DNA of 64,000 nt from contig NZ_CP107783.1 in the NCBI RefSeq assembly GCF_036345255.1, positions 6,246,001 to 6,310,000 on the forward strand, written 5' to 3'. This DNA is from Streptomyces sp. NBC_00569 (GTDB taxonomy: Bacteria; Actinomycetota; Actinomycetes; Streptomycetales; Streptomycetaceae). A model generated the notes under the pieces. It searched no databases. It was not told the DNA's origin and saw nothing but the letters and a program-made list of their open reading frames with translations. A program made the translations under genes and the position numbers. This document shows positions 35,202-43,439 of the stretch, piece by piece. Positions within the stretch are counted from its first letter, which is position 1, and the number at the start of each line of letters is the position of its first letter.

Positions 35202-36229
35202 TGGGATTTCCTCAGCCGTCGGGTGATCAGCAGGTTGACCGCGGCCACGATGAGCAGGATCAGGAACATCGACCAGGCGATCGCGGACGCCTTGCCGAGG
35301 TTGCCGACGATCCAGCCCTGGTCGTACATGTACAGGCCGAGCGTCTGGTACTGGTGCTCGGACCCGCCCTTGGTGCCGCTGACACCGCCGAACAGCAGGG
35401 GCTCGCCGAAGAGCTGGGTCGCGCCGATCGTGGAGACGACCACGGTGAACAGGATCGTCGGACGCAGCATCGGAATGGTCACGTGCCGGAACTGCTGCCA
35501 GCGGTTCGCGCCGTCCAGGGCCGCCGACTCGTACAGGTCGGCCGGGATGGCCTGCATCGCCGCCAGATAGATCAGCGCGTTGTACCCGGTCCACCGCCAG
35601 ATCACGATCGACGAGACCGCCGCCTGCGAACCCCAGTCGGATTCACGCCAGTTGACCGGGTCGATGCCGATCAGGTCGAGCGCCCAGTTGATCATGCCGG
35701 TGTCGGGCGAGAAGAGCAGCACGAAGACGAGCGTCGCCGCCGCCACCGAGGTGGCGTACGGGGTGAGCATGATGACGCGCCACACGGTGGAGCCGCGCAG
35801 CCGGTAGTTGAGCATGTGCGCGAGCCAGATCGCCGCCACCAGCTGCGGCACGGTCGAGAGCACGCCGATGGTGAACGTGTTCTTCAGCGCGTTCCAGAAG
35901 AAGTCCGACTGGAAGAGGTTCGTGTAGTTGTCCAGGCCCGCCCAGGTCTGGCCGTCCAGGTTCGACAGCTGCACATGGTGCAGCGAGTACCAGGCGGTGT
36001 AGAGCAGCGGCACCAGTGAGAAGGCGCCGAAGATGACGAAGAAGGGGGAGATGAACGCGTACGGGGACGCCTTCATGTCCCAGCGGTACAGCCGGCTGCG
36101 CCAGGTGCCGGCGCCTGTCGGCGCCGTACCGCGACCCTGAGCGCCCCGGGCCGCGCCCGGCTCCTGGGAGCCGGGCGCGGTGTCGGCGCTCGTCGCGGAC
36201 TGCGCGAGAGCCTCGTCGGAGCTGGTCAC
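35198..36229 (-). CDS. cebF: Cellobiose/cellotriose ABC permease CebF
   Basis: A 343-residue MalF-class permease. After a hydrophilic N-terminal tail (about 60 residues) come six membrane helices and the EAA loop (DLYESAALDGANRWQQFRHVTIPMLRPTI). GTG 36229 overlaps the cebE stop (GTGA), marking translational coupling in the cebEFG operon. Much longer in-frame reading upstream is inside cebE and not real. Confidence 0.94.
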   Translation of the reverse strand: MTSSDEALAQSATSADTAPGSQEPGAARGAQGRGTAPTGAGTWRSRLYRWDMKASPYAFISPFFVIFGAFSLVPLLYTAWYSLHHVQLSNLDGQTWAGLDNYTNLFQSDFFWNALKNTFTIGVLSTVPQLVAAIWLAHMLNYRLRGSTVWRVIMLTPYATSVAAATLVFVLLFSPDTGMINWALDLIGIDPVNWRESDWGSQAAVSSIVIWRWTGYNALIYLAAMQAIPADLYESAALDGANRWQQFRHVTIPMLRPTILFTVVVSTIGATQLFGEPLLFGGVSGTKGGSEHQYQTLGLYMYDQGWIVGNLGKASAIAWSMFLILLIVAAVNLLITRRLRKSQ

Positions 36230-37554
36230 TGGTCGAGCACGTCCTTGACTTCCTTGGTGGCCGCGTCCCAGCCCTGCGCGGGCGACTTGCCCTTCTGCTC
36301 GACCTGGAGGATGCCGGTGTCGGTGATCGCGGTGCCGATCGGCTGGTCCTTGACGCCGAAGATCTGGACCGGGATGGTCTTCGCCGAGTCGGAGAAGATC
36401 TGCGTCAGGGGCGCGTCGGAGAAGAACGTGGTCGTCGCGGCCTGCGGCTTCAGGTCGGCGTACGCCGAAGGTGTCGACGGGAAGCTGGCCTGCTTGGCGA
36501 AGACCTTCGCCTGCTGCGCGGGCGCGGTCAGCCACTTCGCCAGGGCGATGGCCTCCTTCTGGTGCTTGCTCGCCGTCGGCACACCGATGAACGAGCCGCC
36601 CCAGTTGGCCGCGGTCGGCGCGGCCGCCACGTCCCACTTGCCCTTGCCGGAGTCACCGGACTTCTCCTGGATGTAGCCGAGCATCCACGCGGGGCAGGCC
36701 ACCGTGGCGAAGGTGCCGTTGGCGAAGCCCTGGTCCCACGGCTTGTCGAACTGCTTCAGCTTGGCCGACATGTTGCTCGTCGCGACCTCCATGGCGGCGT
36801 TCCAGGACTTCTTCACCCCCGTGGACTTGTCCCAGATGACGCTGCCGTCCTTGTCGTAGTACCGCTCCTTCTCACCGCCGAGCGCCGCGTTGTAGACGGA
36901 GGACGCGGAGTCCACGTACTTGGTGCCGTTCGGCGCCTTCTTCATGTACTGCTTGCCGAGGTCGACGTACTTGTTCCAGTCGCCCTTCCACTGCGCGGCG
37001 AGCTTGGTGCGGTCGGTCTCCAGACCGGCCTTCTCGAACAGGTCCTTGCGGTAGCAGATCGCCATCGGGCCGACGTCCGTGCCGAGCCCGATGAGCTTGC
37101 CGTCCTTGGTGGTGGCCTGGGAGTTCTTCCAGTCCAGCCACTGCGACTTGTCGACCTCCTTGCCGAGGTCGACGAACTTGTCGGCCTGCGTCTGGACGGC
37201 CTCGGTGATGTTGCCGACCTCGATTGCCTGGATGTCGTCCGTGCCGGACCCGGCCTGCAGCCGGGTAAGCGTCTTCGGCCAGTAGACGTCGGTGCGGGTG
37301 GTGACGTTCTCCTTGATCGTCACGCCCGGGTGCAGCTTCATGTACTCGTCGTACAGCCCGGCCTGCTTGTAGCCGAAGACGCCGAACGTGCCGATCGTGA
37401 CCGTGGTGCCGCCCTTGTTGCCGGAACCACCGCCCGAGCCGCCGTCGGATCCTGAGTCGTCATCGGTCGCGCATCCGGCGAGCAGCCCTGTGGCCAGGGC
37501 TGCGACGACCGCGAAGGTCATCGCGCGTCGGGACGTGCGGGCAGTCGTGCGCAT
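36226..37554 (-). CDS. cebE: Cello-oligosaccharide-binding lipoprotein CebE
   Basis: A 442-residue solute-binding lipoprotein. The N-terminus from ATG 37554 (GGAGGA four bases ahead) has arginines, a hydrophobic stretch and lipobox LLAGC, then an acidic Ser/Gly spacer. The mature part is an SBP_bac_1 fold (TVTIGTFGVFGYKQAGLYDEYMK) with many aromatic residues suited to stacking on sugars. It delivers cellobiose and cellotriose to CebFG. It is the first gene of the operon, downstream of a perfect CebR box. Confidence 0.95.
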   Translation of the reverse strand: MRTTARTSRRAMTFAVVAALATGLLAGCATDDDSGSDGGSGGGSGNKGGTTVTIGTFGVFGYKQAGLYDEYMKLHPGVTIKENVTTRTDVYWPKTLTRLQAGSGTDDIQAIEVGNITEAVQTQADKFVDLGKEVDKSQWLDWKNSQATTKDGKLIGLGTDVGPMAICYRKDLFEKAGLETDRTKLAAQWKGDWNKYVDLGKQYMKKAPNGTKYVDSASSVYNAALGGEKERYYDKDGSVIWDKSTGVKKSWNAAMEVATSNMSAKLKQFDKPWDQGFANGTFATVACPAWMLGYIQEKSGDSGKGKWDVAAAPTAANWGGSFIGVPTASKHQKEAIALAKWLTAPAQQAKVFAKQASFPSTPSAYADLKPQAATTTFFSDAPLTQIFSDSAKTIPVQIFGVKDQPIGTAITDTGILQVEQKGKSPAQGWDAATKEVKDVLDQ

Positions 37555-37676
37555 TGCGTCCTCCAAAGTACTCACTTGCTCTGAAGTGCCAGCCCCGGCC
37601 AACTGCCTTGCTACGCCCATTCATTCACGTGCGGCTCGGGCGGGGAACGTGCGGCTTCTGTATACGCCCAGTAGAG

Positions 37677-37690
37677 TGGGAGCGCTCCCA
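37677..37690. promoter_or_regulatory. CebR box in the cebE-cebR intergenic region
   Basis: TGGGAGCGCTCCCA is a perfect palindrome identical to the established CebR box, 123 bases before cebE and 119 before cebR. CebR represses the cebEFG operon until cellobiose binds it. Confidence 0.95.
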
Positions 37691-37808
37691 TAGGTGATGT
37701 GTTGAAGGGTCGCCGCTCGGCCCGGGGGTGTCAAGACGCCGAGCAGCGGCAACTTGGTGCGGTTATCGGGCTGTTAGATTCCGCGTGAGACTTGGGGAGG
37801 TGGGAGCC

Positions 37809-38855
37809 ATGGCGGCTCGCGGCACTCACGGCAGGCGTCCGACCCTTGAGGAGGTCGCGGCCCGGGCGGGCGTGGGCCGGGGCACGGTCTCCCGGGTGAT
37901 CAACGGTTCGCCCCGGGTGAGCGACGCGACCCGCGCCGCGGTCGAGGCGGCCGTCGCCGAACTCGGCTACGTGCCGAACACGGCGGCCCGCGCCCTCGCG
38001 GCCAACCGCACCGACGCCATCGCCCTCGTCGTGCCCGAACCGGAGACACGTTTCTTCGCGGAGCCCTACTTCTCCGACATGCTGCGCGGCGTCGGTGCCG
38101 AGCTCGCCGAGACCGAGATGCAGCTCCTGCTGATCTTCGCGGGCAACGACCGGGAGCGGCAGCGTCTCGCCCAGTACCTCGCGGCGCACCGCGTCGACGG
38201 CGTCCTGCTGGTGTCCGTCCACGCCGACGACCCGCTCCCCGATCTGCTCAGCCAGCTGGAGATCCCCGCCGTCATCAGCGGCCGCCGCTCCGCCGCCGAG
38301 ACGCTGCCCTCGGTGGACTCCGACAACTTCGCGGGCGCGTACTCGGCCGTCGGGCACCTCCTGAGCCGCGGCCGCACCCGCATCGCCACGATCACCGGCC
38401 GTCTCGACGTGTACGGCGCCCAGCGCCGCGTCGACGGCTACCGCGCCGCCGTCGAGGCGGCCGGCCGTGAGGTGGACGAGCGGCTCATCGTGCCGGGGGA
38501 CTTCACGGAGGAGGGCGGCCGGCGCGCGATGGCCGCGCTGCTGGAGCGCTGCCCCGAGGTGGACGCGGTGTTCGCCGGGTCGGACGTGATGGCTGCCGGT
38601 GCCCGCCAGGTGCTGCGCGAGGCCGGCCGCCGTATCCCCGACGACGTCGCCCTGATCGGCTACGACGACTCGGCGATCGCGCGGCACATGGACCCGCCCC
38701 TGACCAGCGTGCGCCAGCCCATCGAGGAGATGGGCCGCGCCATGATCGACCTGCTCCTCGCCGAGATCGCCGACCGGCGCCCGGCCGCGTCCCGCACACT
38801 CGACGGCCGCCAGCTGGTTCTTCCGAACGAACTGGTGGAGCGCGCTTCTTCCTGA
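37809..38855 (+). CDS. cebR: LacI-family repressor CebR
   Basis: A 348-residue repressor: helix-turn-helix at about 12-60 (TLEEVAARAGVGRGTVSRVINGSPRVSDATRAAV) with the LacI hinge (AARALAANRT), then a periplasmic-binding-like effector domain (ALVVPEPETRFFAEPYFSDM to DVALIGYDDSAIARHMDPPLTSVRQPIEEMG). ATG 37809 has GGGAGGTGGGAG ahead. It is divergent from cebEFG-bglC and its boxes lie before cebE and bglC. Cellobiose is the inducer in characterized homologues. Confidence 0.95.
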   Translation: MAARGTHGRRPTLEEVAARAGVGRGTVSRVINGSPRVSDATRAAVEAAVAELGYVPNTAARALAANRTDAIALVVPEPETRFFAEPYFSDMLRGVGAELAETEMQLLLIFAGNDRERQRLAQYLAAHRVDGVLLVSVHADDPLPDLLSQLEIPAVISGRRSAAETLPSVDSDNFAGAYSAVGHLLSRGRTRIATITGRLDVYGAQRRVDGYRAAVEAAGREVDERLIVPGDFTEEGGRRAMAALLERCPEVDAVFAGSDVMAAGARQVLREAGRRIPDDVALIGYDDSAIARHMDPPLTSVRQPIEEMGRAMIDLLLAEIADRRPAASRTLDGRQLVLPNELVERASS

Positions 38856-38915
38856 GGGACCCGCGTCGGCCTCGGGGGCGGGCGTGTCGTCCCGAGCGGC
38901 GCGGGGCGTCACAAC

Positions 38916-38953
38916 GAGCAAGGCCCCGGTTCTTTCGAACCGGGGCCTTGCTC
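38916..38953. terminator. Perfect 17-base hairpin between cebR and tRNA-His
   Basis: GAGCAAGGCCCCGGTTC (38916-38932) and its complement (38937-38953) enclose a TTTC loop. It lies just after tRNA-His and just after cebR, so it can end both transcripts. Confidence 0.92.
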
Positions 38954-38959
38954 ATTCAG

Positions 38960-39033
38960 GGTGAGTGACGGGACTTGAACCCGCGGCCACCTGGACCACA
39001 ACCAGGTGCTCTACCAACTGAGCTACACCCACC
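38960..39033 (-). tRNA. tRNA-His (anticodon GTG)
   Basis: On the minus strand: acceptor GTGGGTG/CACTCAC, D arm AGCTCAGTTGGTAGAGC, anticodon stem CCTGG/CCAGG with loop TTGTGGT (anticodon GTG), T arm with GGTTCAAGTCC. The extra G at 39033 can pair with C73, the histidine-tRNA identity element. CCA is not encoded. Confidence 0.96.
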
Positions 39034-39153
39034 ATGTCCGGTCGTATGTCGTTCTTCCGACCGGCCGAGAAAAAGTGTACAGGGTCCGAAGGGGTGCTCG
39101 CGCACCCCTTTTCCGGACCCCGTACACAGGGGTCGGAAATGCGGTGCGAGGCG

Positions 39154-39756
39154 CTACTCCGCAGGCGGCGCGTGCTTGGCCGCGATCTTCTTCGCGGTGT
39201 CGGAGTCCGGTCCCGGCTGCGGGACGAAGACCGCCTCGCGGTAGTAGCGCAGCTCGACGATGGAGTCGCGGATGTCGGCGAGCGCGCGGTGGTTGCCGTT
39301 CTTTTCCGGACTGTTGAAGTACGCCCTCGGGTACCAGCGGCGCGCCAGTTCCTTGACCGAGGACACATCGACGATCCGGTAGTGGAGGTAGTCCTCCAGC
39401 GTCGGCATGTCCCGCAGCAGGAATCCGCGGTCGGTGCCGACCGAGTTCCCGCACAGGGGCGCCTTGCCCGGTTCCTTGACGTGCTCGCGTACGTACGCGA
39501 GGACCTGCTCCTCGGCGTCGGCGAGCGTCGTGCCGCCCGCGAGCTCGTCGAGGAGGCCCGAGGCGGTGTGCATCTGCCGCACCACCTCGGGCATGGTCTC
39601 CAGGGCCTCGGCCGGCGGGCGGATCACGATGTCCACGCCGTCGCCGAGTACGTTCAGCTCAGAGTCGGTGACCAGTGCGGCCACCTCGATGAGCGCGTCA
39701 TTCGCCAGCGAGAGCCCGGTCATCTCGCAGTCGATCCACACCATGCGATCGTTCAT
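39154..39756 (-). CDS. ornA: Oligoribonuclease OrnA
   Basis: A 200-residue DEDDh 3'-5' exonuclease that degrades oligoribonucleotides of two to five residues and linear pGpG from c-di-GMP. Exo motifs are visible: VWIDCEMTGL (DxE), the middle Asp region GNSVGTDRGFLLRDMP, and HRALADIRDSIVELRYYR (HxxxxD). Start ATG 39756. It lies 10 bases downstream of adpA on the same strand, the arrangement known in Streptomyces, where loss of ornA affects growth and aerial mycelium. Confidence 0.96.
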   Translation of the reverse strand: MNDRMVWIDCEMTGLSLANDALIEVAALVTDSELNVLGDGVDIVIRPPAEALETMPEVVRQMHTASGLLDELAGGTTLADAEEQVLAYVREHVKEPGKAPLCGNSVGTDRGFLLRDMPTLEDYLHYRIVDVSSVKELARRWYPRAYFNSPEKNGNHRALADIRDSIVELRYYREAVFVPQPGPDSDTAKKIAAKHAPPAE

Positions 39757-39766
39757 GCGCCTTACC

Positions 39767-40978
39767 CTACGGCGCACTCCTCTGGCCCGGCAGACTCGCG
39801 CGCCCCGCCGCATACGCATCCGAGCTCGGTTTGCCCGGATCTGTCGGCAGTGAGGCGGTGGGTCCCGGGTAGCTTCCGGCCGCCGCGGTACGCCGTGACT
39901 GCGCCGGGACCGGGGTCTCCGGCCCTGGCGCCGCCGCGATCTCCACCGGCTTCTCCTGCTGCGGCCTGCGCGCCCGGTAGGCCGCGCGGTACGCGGCCGG
40001 GGACGAGCCGAGCTGGCGCCGGAAGTGCCCGCGCAGGGCGACCGGCGAACGGAAGCCGCAGCGCCCGGCGACCTCGTCGACAGAGTAGTCGGAGGTCTCC
40101 AGGAGCCGCTGCGCCTGCAGCACCCGCTGGGTGATCAGCCACTGCAGGGGAGCGCTTCCGGTCAGGGAGCGGAACCGGCGGTCGAAGGTGCGGCGGCTCA
40201 TGTAGGCGCGCGCGGCGAGGGTCTCCACGTCGAACTGCTCGTGGAGGTGCTCCAGCGCCCAGGCGACGACCTCGGCCAGCGGGTCGGCGCCGATCTCCTC
40301 AGGTAAAGACCTGTCGAGGTAGCGCTCCTGGCCGCCGCTGCGGCGCGGCGGGACCACGAGTCTGCGGGCGAGCGCTCCGGCCGCCTCGTTGCCGTGGTCC
40401 GTGCGCACGATGTGCAGGCACAGGTCGATGCCGGCCGCGGTCCCGGCGCTCGTCAGGACGTCACCGTCGTCCACGAAGAGCTCGCGCGGGTCCACGTGCA
40501 CCGACGGGTAGCGCTTGGCCAGCGTCGGCGCGTACATCCAGTGGGTGGTCGCCGGGCGGCCGTCGAGCAGGCCGGCCGCGGCGAGCACGAAGGCGCCGGT
40601 GCAGAGGCCGACGATGCGCGCGCCTTCCTCGTGCGCGCGGCGCAGCGCGTCGAGGGCCTCCTCCGGGGGCGGCGAGGTGATCGACCGCCACGCGGGCACG
40701 ACGACGGTGCCCGCCCGCGAGATCGCGTCGAGCCCGTGGGGCGCGGTGAGTTCGAGGCCGCCCGTCGTGCGCAGCGGGCCTTCCTCACCGGCGGACACCA
40801 GCAGCCGGTAACGCGGAACCCCGGCGTCCTGGCGGTCGATGCCGAACACGGAGAGCGGAATGGAACTTTCGAAGATGGGTCCGCCGCTGAACAGCAGCAC
40901 CGCGACTATTTCCCGGCGGCGTCGCCCGGAAAGCTTCCGAGCTGCCGCCTCCGGCGCAGCAGTGGAGTCGTGGCTCAT
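39767..40978 (-). CDS. adpA: Developmental regulator AdpA (AraC/GlxA type), TTA codon at Leu225
   Basis: A 403-residue master regulator of morphological differentiation and secondary metabolism. It has an N-terminal DJ-1/ThiJ-like dimerization domain (about 23-205: VAVLLFSGGPIFESSIPLSVFG, RIVGLCTGAFVLAAAGLLDG) and an AraC-type double helix-turn-helix (about 235-345: AARAYMSRRTFDRRFRSLTG, DEVAGRCGFRSPVALRGHFRRQLG). The linker contains a TTA codon (40304-40306, Leu225), so translation should need the bldA tRNA. The C-terminal 60 residues are a disordered Pro/Ala tail as in other AdpA proteins. The family regulates its own promoter; one near-match to TGGCSNGWWY lies at 41160-41169. Confidence 0.97.
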   Translation of the reverse strand: MSHDSTAAPEAAARKLSGRRRREIVAVLLFSGGPIFESSIPLSVFGIDRQDAGVPRYRLLVSAGEEGPLRTTGGLELTAPHGLDAISRAGTVVVPAWRSITSPPPEEALDALRRAHEEGARIVGLCTGAFVLAAAGLLDGRPATTHWMYAPTLAKRYPSVHVDPRELFVDDGDVLTSAGTAAGIDLCLHIVRTDHGNEAAGALARRLVVPPRRSGGQERYLDRSLPEEIGADPLAEVVAWALEHLHEQFDVETLAARAYMSRRTFDRRFRSLTGSAPLQWLITQRVLQAQRLLETSDYSVDEVAGRCGFRSPVALRGHFRRQLGSSPAAYRAAYRARRPQQEKPVEIAAAPGPETPVPAQSRRTAAAGSYPGPTASLPTDPGKPSSDAYAAGRASLPGQRSAP

Positions 40979-41385
40979 CCCGCTAAGCCCCCCTCGGTGG
41001 TCGCGGCGCCCTTAGTAGTGTGACGGGCTTGTCGCTCCAGCACGTTTCCCCTCGGTCCTGCAGAGTCCCCCGCCGATGGACAGTCATGATCGAATCTACT
41101 GTGTCCGGTGGTCCCGTCGTGACCAGTTGGGGATCCGGCACATTGTCGACATGGCAACTTGGCGTGAAGCATTCGATCACGAAGCGTGGCACTCGGGGGC
41201 GTTGCAGGGAAGTGCGCCTCAACTCAGTGGCCGGTCCCCGTAGGGCGCAAGCGCCTTCTACGGTCCTTTCATGCCTGGTGGCACGGGGGTTGGAGGCGGG
41301 TGACGGCAAGAAATGCGCGGCCGGGCGAAGTTGGCTGAAAATATACGCGGTAGTGCGCGGAAACCAGTCAGCCCTCCGGCGCACA
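40979..41385. other. adpA upstream region, 407 bases
   Basis: This gene-free stretch precedes adpA and, on its right, follows the end of a small membrane-protein gene on the same strand. It should contain the adpA promoter(s) and long leader. TGGCGTGAAG at 41160-41169 matches the AdpA consensus at nine of ten positions. It is less GC-rich near 41325-41385 (AAATATACGCGG). I see no small gene. Confidence 0.55.
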
Positions 41386-41754
41386 TCATCCCGTGCGGTG
41401 ACCGCCCTTGCGCGCCCCCGGCACCGTCCCGCCACGCCGGCCCCGGTGGCCGCAGGACCGTACCGGAGCCGGCCGCGCCGCGCACCGCTCGGACCGGCGC
41501 AGAAGCACCCGGCAGGCCCCGGTCACCGCGGCGAGGCCGAGTGCCGCTCCCGCCGCCCCGGCCAGTGAGATGCCGTACCCCACCAGGACGACCGGGACCA
41601 GGACGCAGCTGAACGCGGCCCAGCGGACGACATCGCTCACCGTGTCCGAGCCGGACGGCTCCGTGTTCTCCCGTCGGCCCTCGTGCGCGCTCTCGGGCGG
41701 CCGTCGCTCGCTTGGAGCGGCGTCGGGCGGGTACACGATGGACGGTCCGGGCAC
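41386..41754 (-). CDS. Small membrane protein, unknown function
   Basis: A 122-residue protein from GTG 41754, with AGGGAG six bases ahead. The N-terminal 50 residues are polar (PGPSIVYPPDAAPSERRPPE), followed by two adjacent hydrophobic helices (VVRWAAFSCVLVPVVLVGYG and ISLAGAAGAALGLAAVTGAC) and a basic, Cys-containing C-terminus. It looks like a helical-hairpin inner-membrane protein with a positive tail inside. I recognize it as conserved in Streptomyces near adpA but cannot assign a role. Confidence 0.75.
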   Translation of the reverse strand: MPGPSIVYPPDAAPSERRPPESAHEGRRENTEPSGSDTVSDVVRWAAFSCVLVPVVLVGYGISLAGAAGAALGLAAVTGACRVLLRRSERCAARPAPVRSCGHRGRRGGTVPGARKGGHRTG

Positions 41755-42084
41755 GGCGCACTCCCTGTTGCTGTGGGTACGCCCGTTCAACGCGTGGTGG
41801 TCCGGCCGGTCACTCGGCCGAACCGGGGGCTCCCGGACCGTACGCAAACCGTCTGTACGAGGCAGCAACCATTGCCATACGGGCGCGGCCTCGGGCATGC
41901 TCCCCTGAACGCCGCGGAGCGTGCGCTTAACCGGGCAGACGACTCTGGGCAGAGGAGGAGTGTCGCCGTACCCTTGGGGGTATGGGCTTGGGAAGATGAT
42001 TCCCGGACACAGCTCCGCCGCTCCCTGTCGTCCCTCCACCAAGGATCCTCCGAGGATCCAGAGGACCTAATCGCCGAGATACCC
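41755..42084. other. Divergent intergenic region, 330 bases
   Basis: The gap between the small membrane protein and the universal stress protein holds both promoters. The only notable element is the GTACCCTTGGGGGTAT dyad at 41968-41983. The reading frames crossing it start far upstream and lack codon bias, so I do not call a gene. Confidence 0.55.
41968..41983. promoter_or_regulatory. CsoR-like dyad upstream of the universal stress protein gene
   Basis: GTACCCTTGGGGGTAT has TACCC and GGGTA arms around a G/C centre, the type of operator bound by CsoR copper sensors in Streptomyces. It lies about 100 bases before the gene. No copper gene is nearby, so the assignment is speculative. Confidence 0.35.
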
Positions 42085-42609
42085 ATGGCCGGTCACGAAT
42101 TCCCTGAACCCGCGGACCGCAAGCGGCAGGTCGCCGATCCCACGGCGACCCCCCAGGCGGCGGAAGAAACACGTCAGTCCTGCGATCCCGCCTTCAAGCA
42201 CGGAGTGGTCGTCGGCTTCGACGGCTCGACCTCCAGCGAGCGGGCCCTCGCCTACGCCATCGGCATGGCTTACCGCTCGGGCTCCGGCCTGATCATCGTT
42301 CACGTCGCCAACCGGCTGCCCACCACGGTGTGGGCGGGCTGCGAGCCGCCGGTCTTCGTGGATGTGCCGGACCACCGCACCGAGGTGCTCGGTCTCGAAC
42401 TCGCCTGTGCGGACTACCTGTCCGAGGTGCCCTGGATCCTGGTCGAGCGCGGCGGCGACATCTGCCACGAACTCGAAGAGGTGGGCCGGGAGTACGAGGC
42501 CGACGCGATCGTCGTCGGCTCCACCCACGGGATCGTCGGCCGGATCTTCGGCTCGGTCGCGGGACGGCTCGCGCGGCGCGCCAGGCGTCCGGTCATCGTC
42601 ATCCCTTAA
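42085..42609 (+). CDS. Universal stress protein (UspA family)
   Basis: A 174-residue single-domain USP after a 45-residue polar N-terminus. The fold is evident from GVVVGFDGSTSSERALAYAIGMAYRSGSGLIIVHV and the C-terminal DAIVVGSTHGIVGRIFGSVAGRLARRARRPVIVIP. The nucleotide loop GSTHG...GSVA departs slightly from the canonical G-2x-G-9x-G-S motif, so ATP binding is uncertain. The start ATG 42085 has only a weak ribosome site; no better one is in frame. Role: stress or dormancy physiology in general terms. Confidence 0.88.
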   Translation: MAGHEFPEPADRKRQVADPTATPQAAEETRQSCDPAFKHGVVVGFDGSTSSERALAYAIGMAYRSGSGLIIVHVANRLPTTVWAGCEPPVFVDVPDHRTEVLGLELACADYLSEVPWILVERGGDICHELEEVGREYEADAIVVGSTHGIVGRIFGSVAGRLARRARRPVIVIP

Positions 42610-42757
42610 TTCCCTTTGGCCCCAGGCGAGATGGGTAAATCCTACTCGCGCGTAGAGGTGCTTTGTGCCTTTGTGAAGGGTACATACCGGTCGCTGGACC
42701 ATCGCAGGGCCCAGTACCGCGCGCAGCACAACTGCACCCGCACGAAGGGAGCCCGCC

Positions 42758-43327
42758 GTGGACAAAGACGTCTCCGCGGGAAGCACGACCTCCACTCTCG
42801 GCCATCTCGCCCTGGGACTCACCCTGTTGGCCTTCGGCCTCGGTCATACCGAAGTGATCGACGGTGTGACGGCCGCGAATGCCGTATCCCTCGCGACGTA
42901 CGTCGGTGGCATCGCCCTGTTCGTCGCCGGTCTGCTCGCCTACCGCGCCAGTGACGCCTCGACGGGTACGGCCTTCGCCGCGCTCGGCGCGTTCTGGTTC
43001 ACCTGGGGTGTCACGGCGGGCGACGCCATGGCGGCCAACGCGCAAGGGCTGTTCATGCTCCTGTTCGCGATGCTCGCGCTGAGCCTGACCCTCGGGGCGT
43101 CCGGCTCCGGGACCCTGGTGCGCGGGGCGTACGCGGCGCTGTGCGTGGCGCTGCTGCTGCTCGCCGTGGCGGCGTTCGGTGACACGGCCGGGCTCGCCAA
43201 GGTCGGCGGCTGGTTCGCCGCGGTGGGCGGGCTCATCGCCTGGTACGCGGCGACGGCGGCGCTGGGCGGGCTGCCCACTGCTCTGCCCGGGCGTGCTGCC
43301 GGCCGGGGGGTGACGGCCACCGGCTGA
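42758..43327 (+). CDS. GPR1/FUN34/YaaH-family transporter
   Basis: A 189-residue membrane protein with six helices, matching the acetate/succinate transporter family in size and pattern (LGLTLLAFGLGHTEVI, YVGGIALFVAGLLAYRASDASTGTAFAALGAFWFTWG). GTG 42758 has GAAGGGAG ahead. It lies 148 bases after the stress protein on the same strand. Members move acetate or other short monocarboxylates; the N-terminal NPAPLG signature of the family is not clearly present, so the substrate is open. Confidence 0.85.
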   Translation: MDKDVSAGSTTSTLGHLALGLTLLAFGLGHTEVIDGVTAANAVSLATYVGGIALFVAGLLAYRASDASTGTAFAALGAFWFTWGVTAGDAMAANAQGLFMLLFAMLALSLTLGASGSGTLVRGAYAALCVALLLLAVAAFGDTAGLAKVGGWFAAVGGLIAWYAATAALGGLPTALPGRAAGRGVTATG

Positions 43328-43332
43328 CAGCC

Positions 43333-43362
43333 GGGGGCCGGGGAATGGGCGCCCCGGCCCCC
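43333..43362. terminator. Hairpin terminator after the YaaH-type transporter
   Basis: GGGGGCCGGGG (43333-43343) pairs with CCCCGGCCCCC (43352-43362), an 11-base perfect stem with an eight-base loop, a few bases after the stop. Confidence 0.85.
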
Positions 43363-43369
43363 CTCGAAG

Positions 43370-43413
43370 GAACGGGTCCCTGTGCGCTTGGTGGCGCGCG
43401 CGGGGACCCGTTC
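43370..43413. terminator. Second hairpin, likely glmS terminator
   Basis: GAACGGGTCCC (43370-43380) pairs with GGGACCCGTTC (43403-43413) around a 22-base loop, 27 bases beyond the glmS stop. It serves the minus strand. Confidence 0.75.
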
Positions 43414-43439
43414 TCGTGTACTCGTACTGCGGGGGCCGA

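Noticed and set aside
41020-41568. 182-codon plus-strand frame in the adpA upstream region
   Set aside because: It starts in the adpA promoter region, is basic and repetitive, and overlaps the opposite small membrane-protein gene, which has better start and membrane helices.
43370-43413. Possible glmS ribozyme or riboswitch
   Set aside because: The element is downstream of glmS and is a simple hairpin; no ribozyme core is seen upstream of the gene, and such ribozymes are not typical of actinomycetes.
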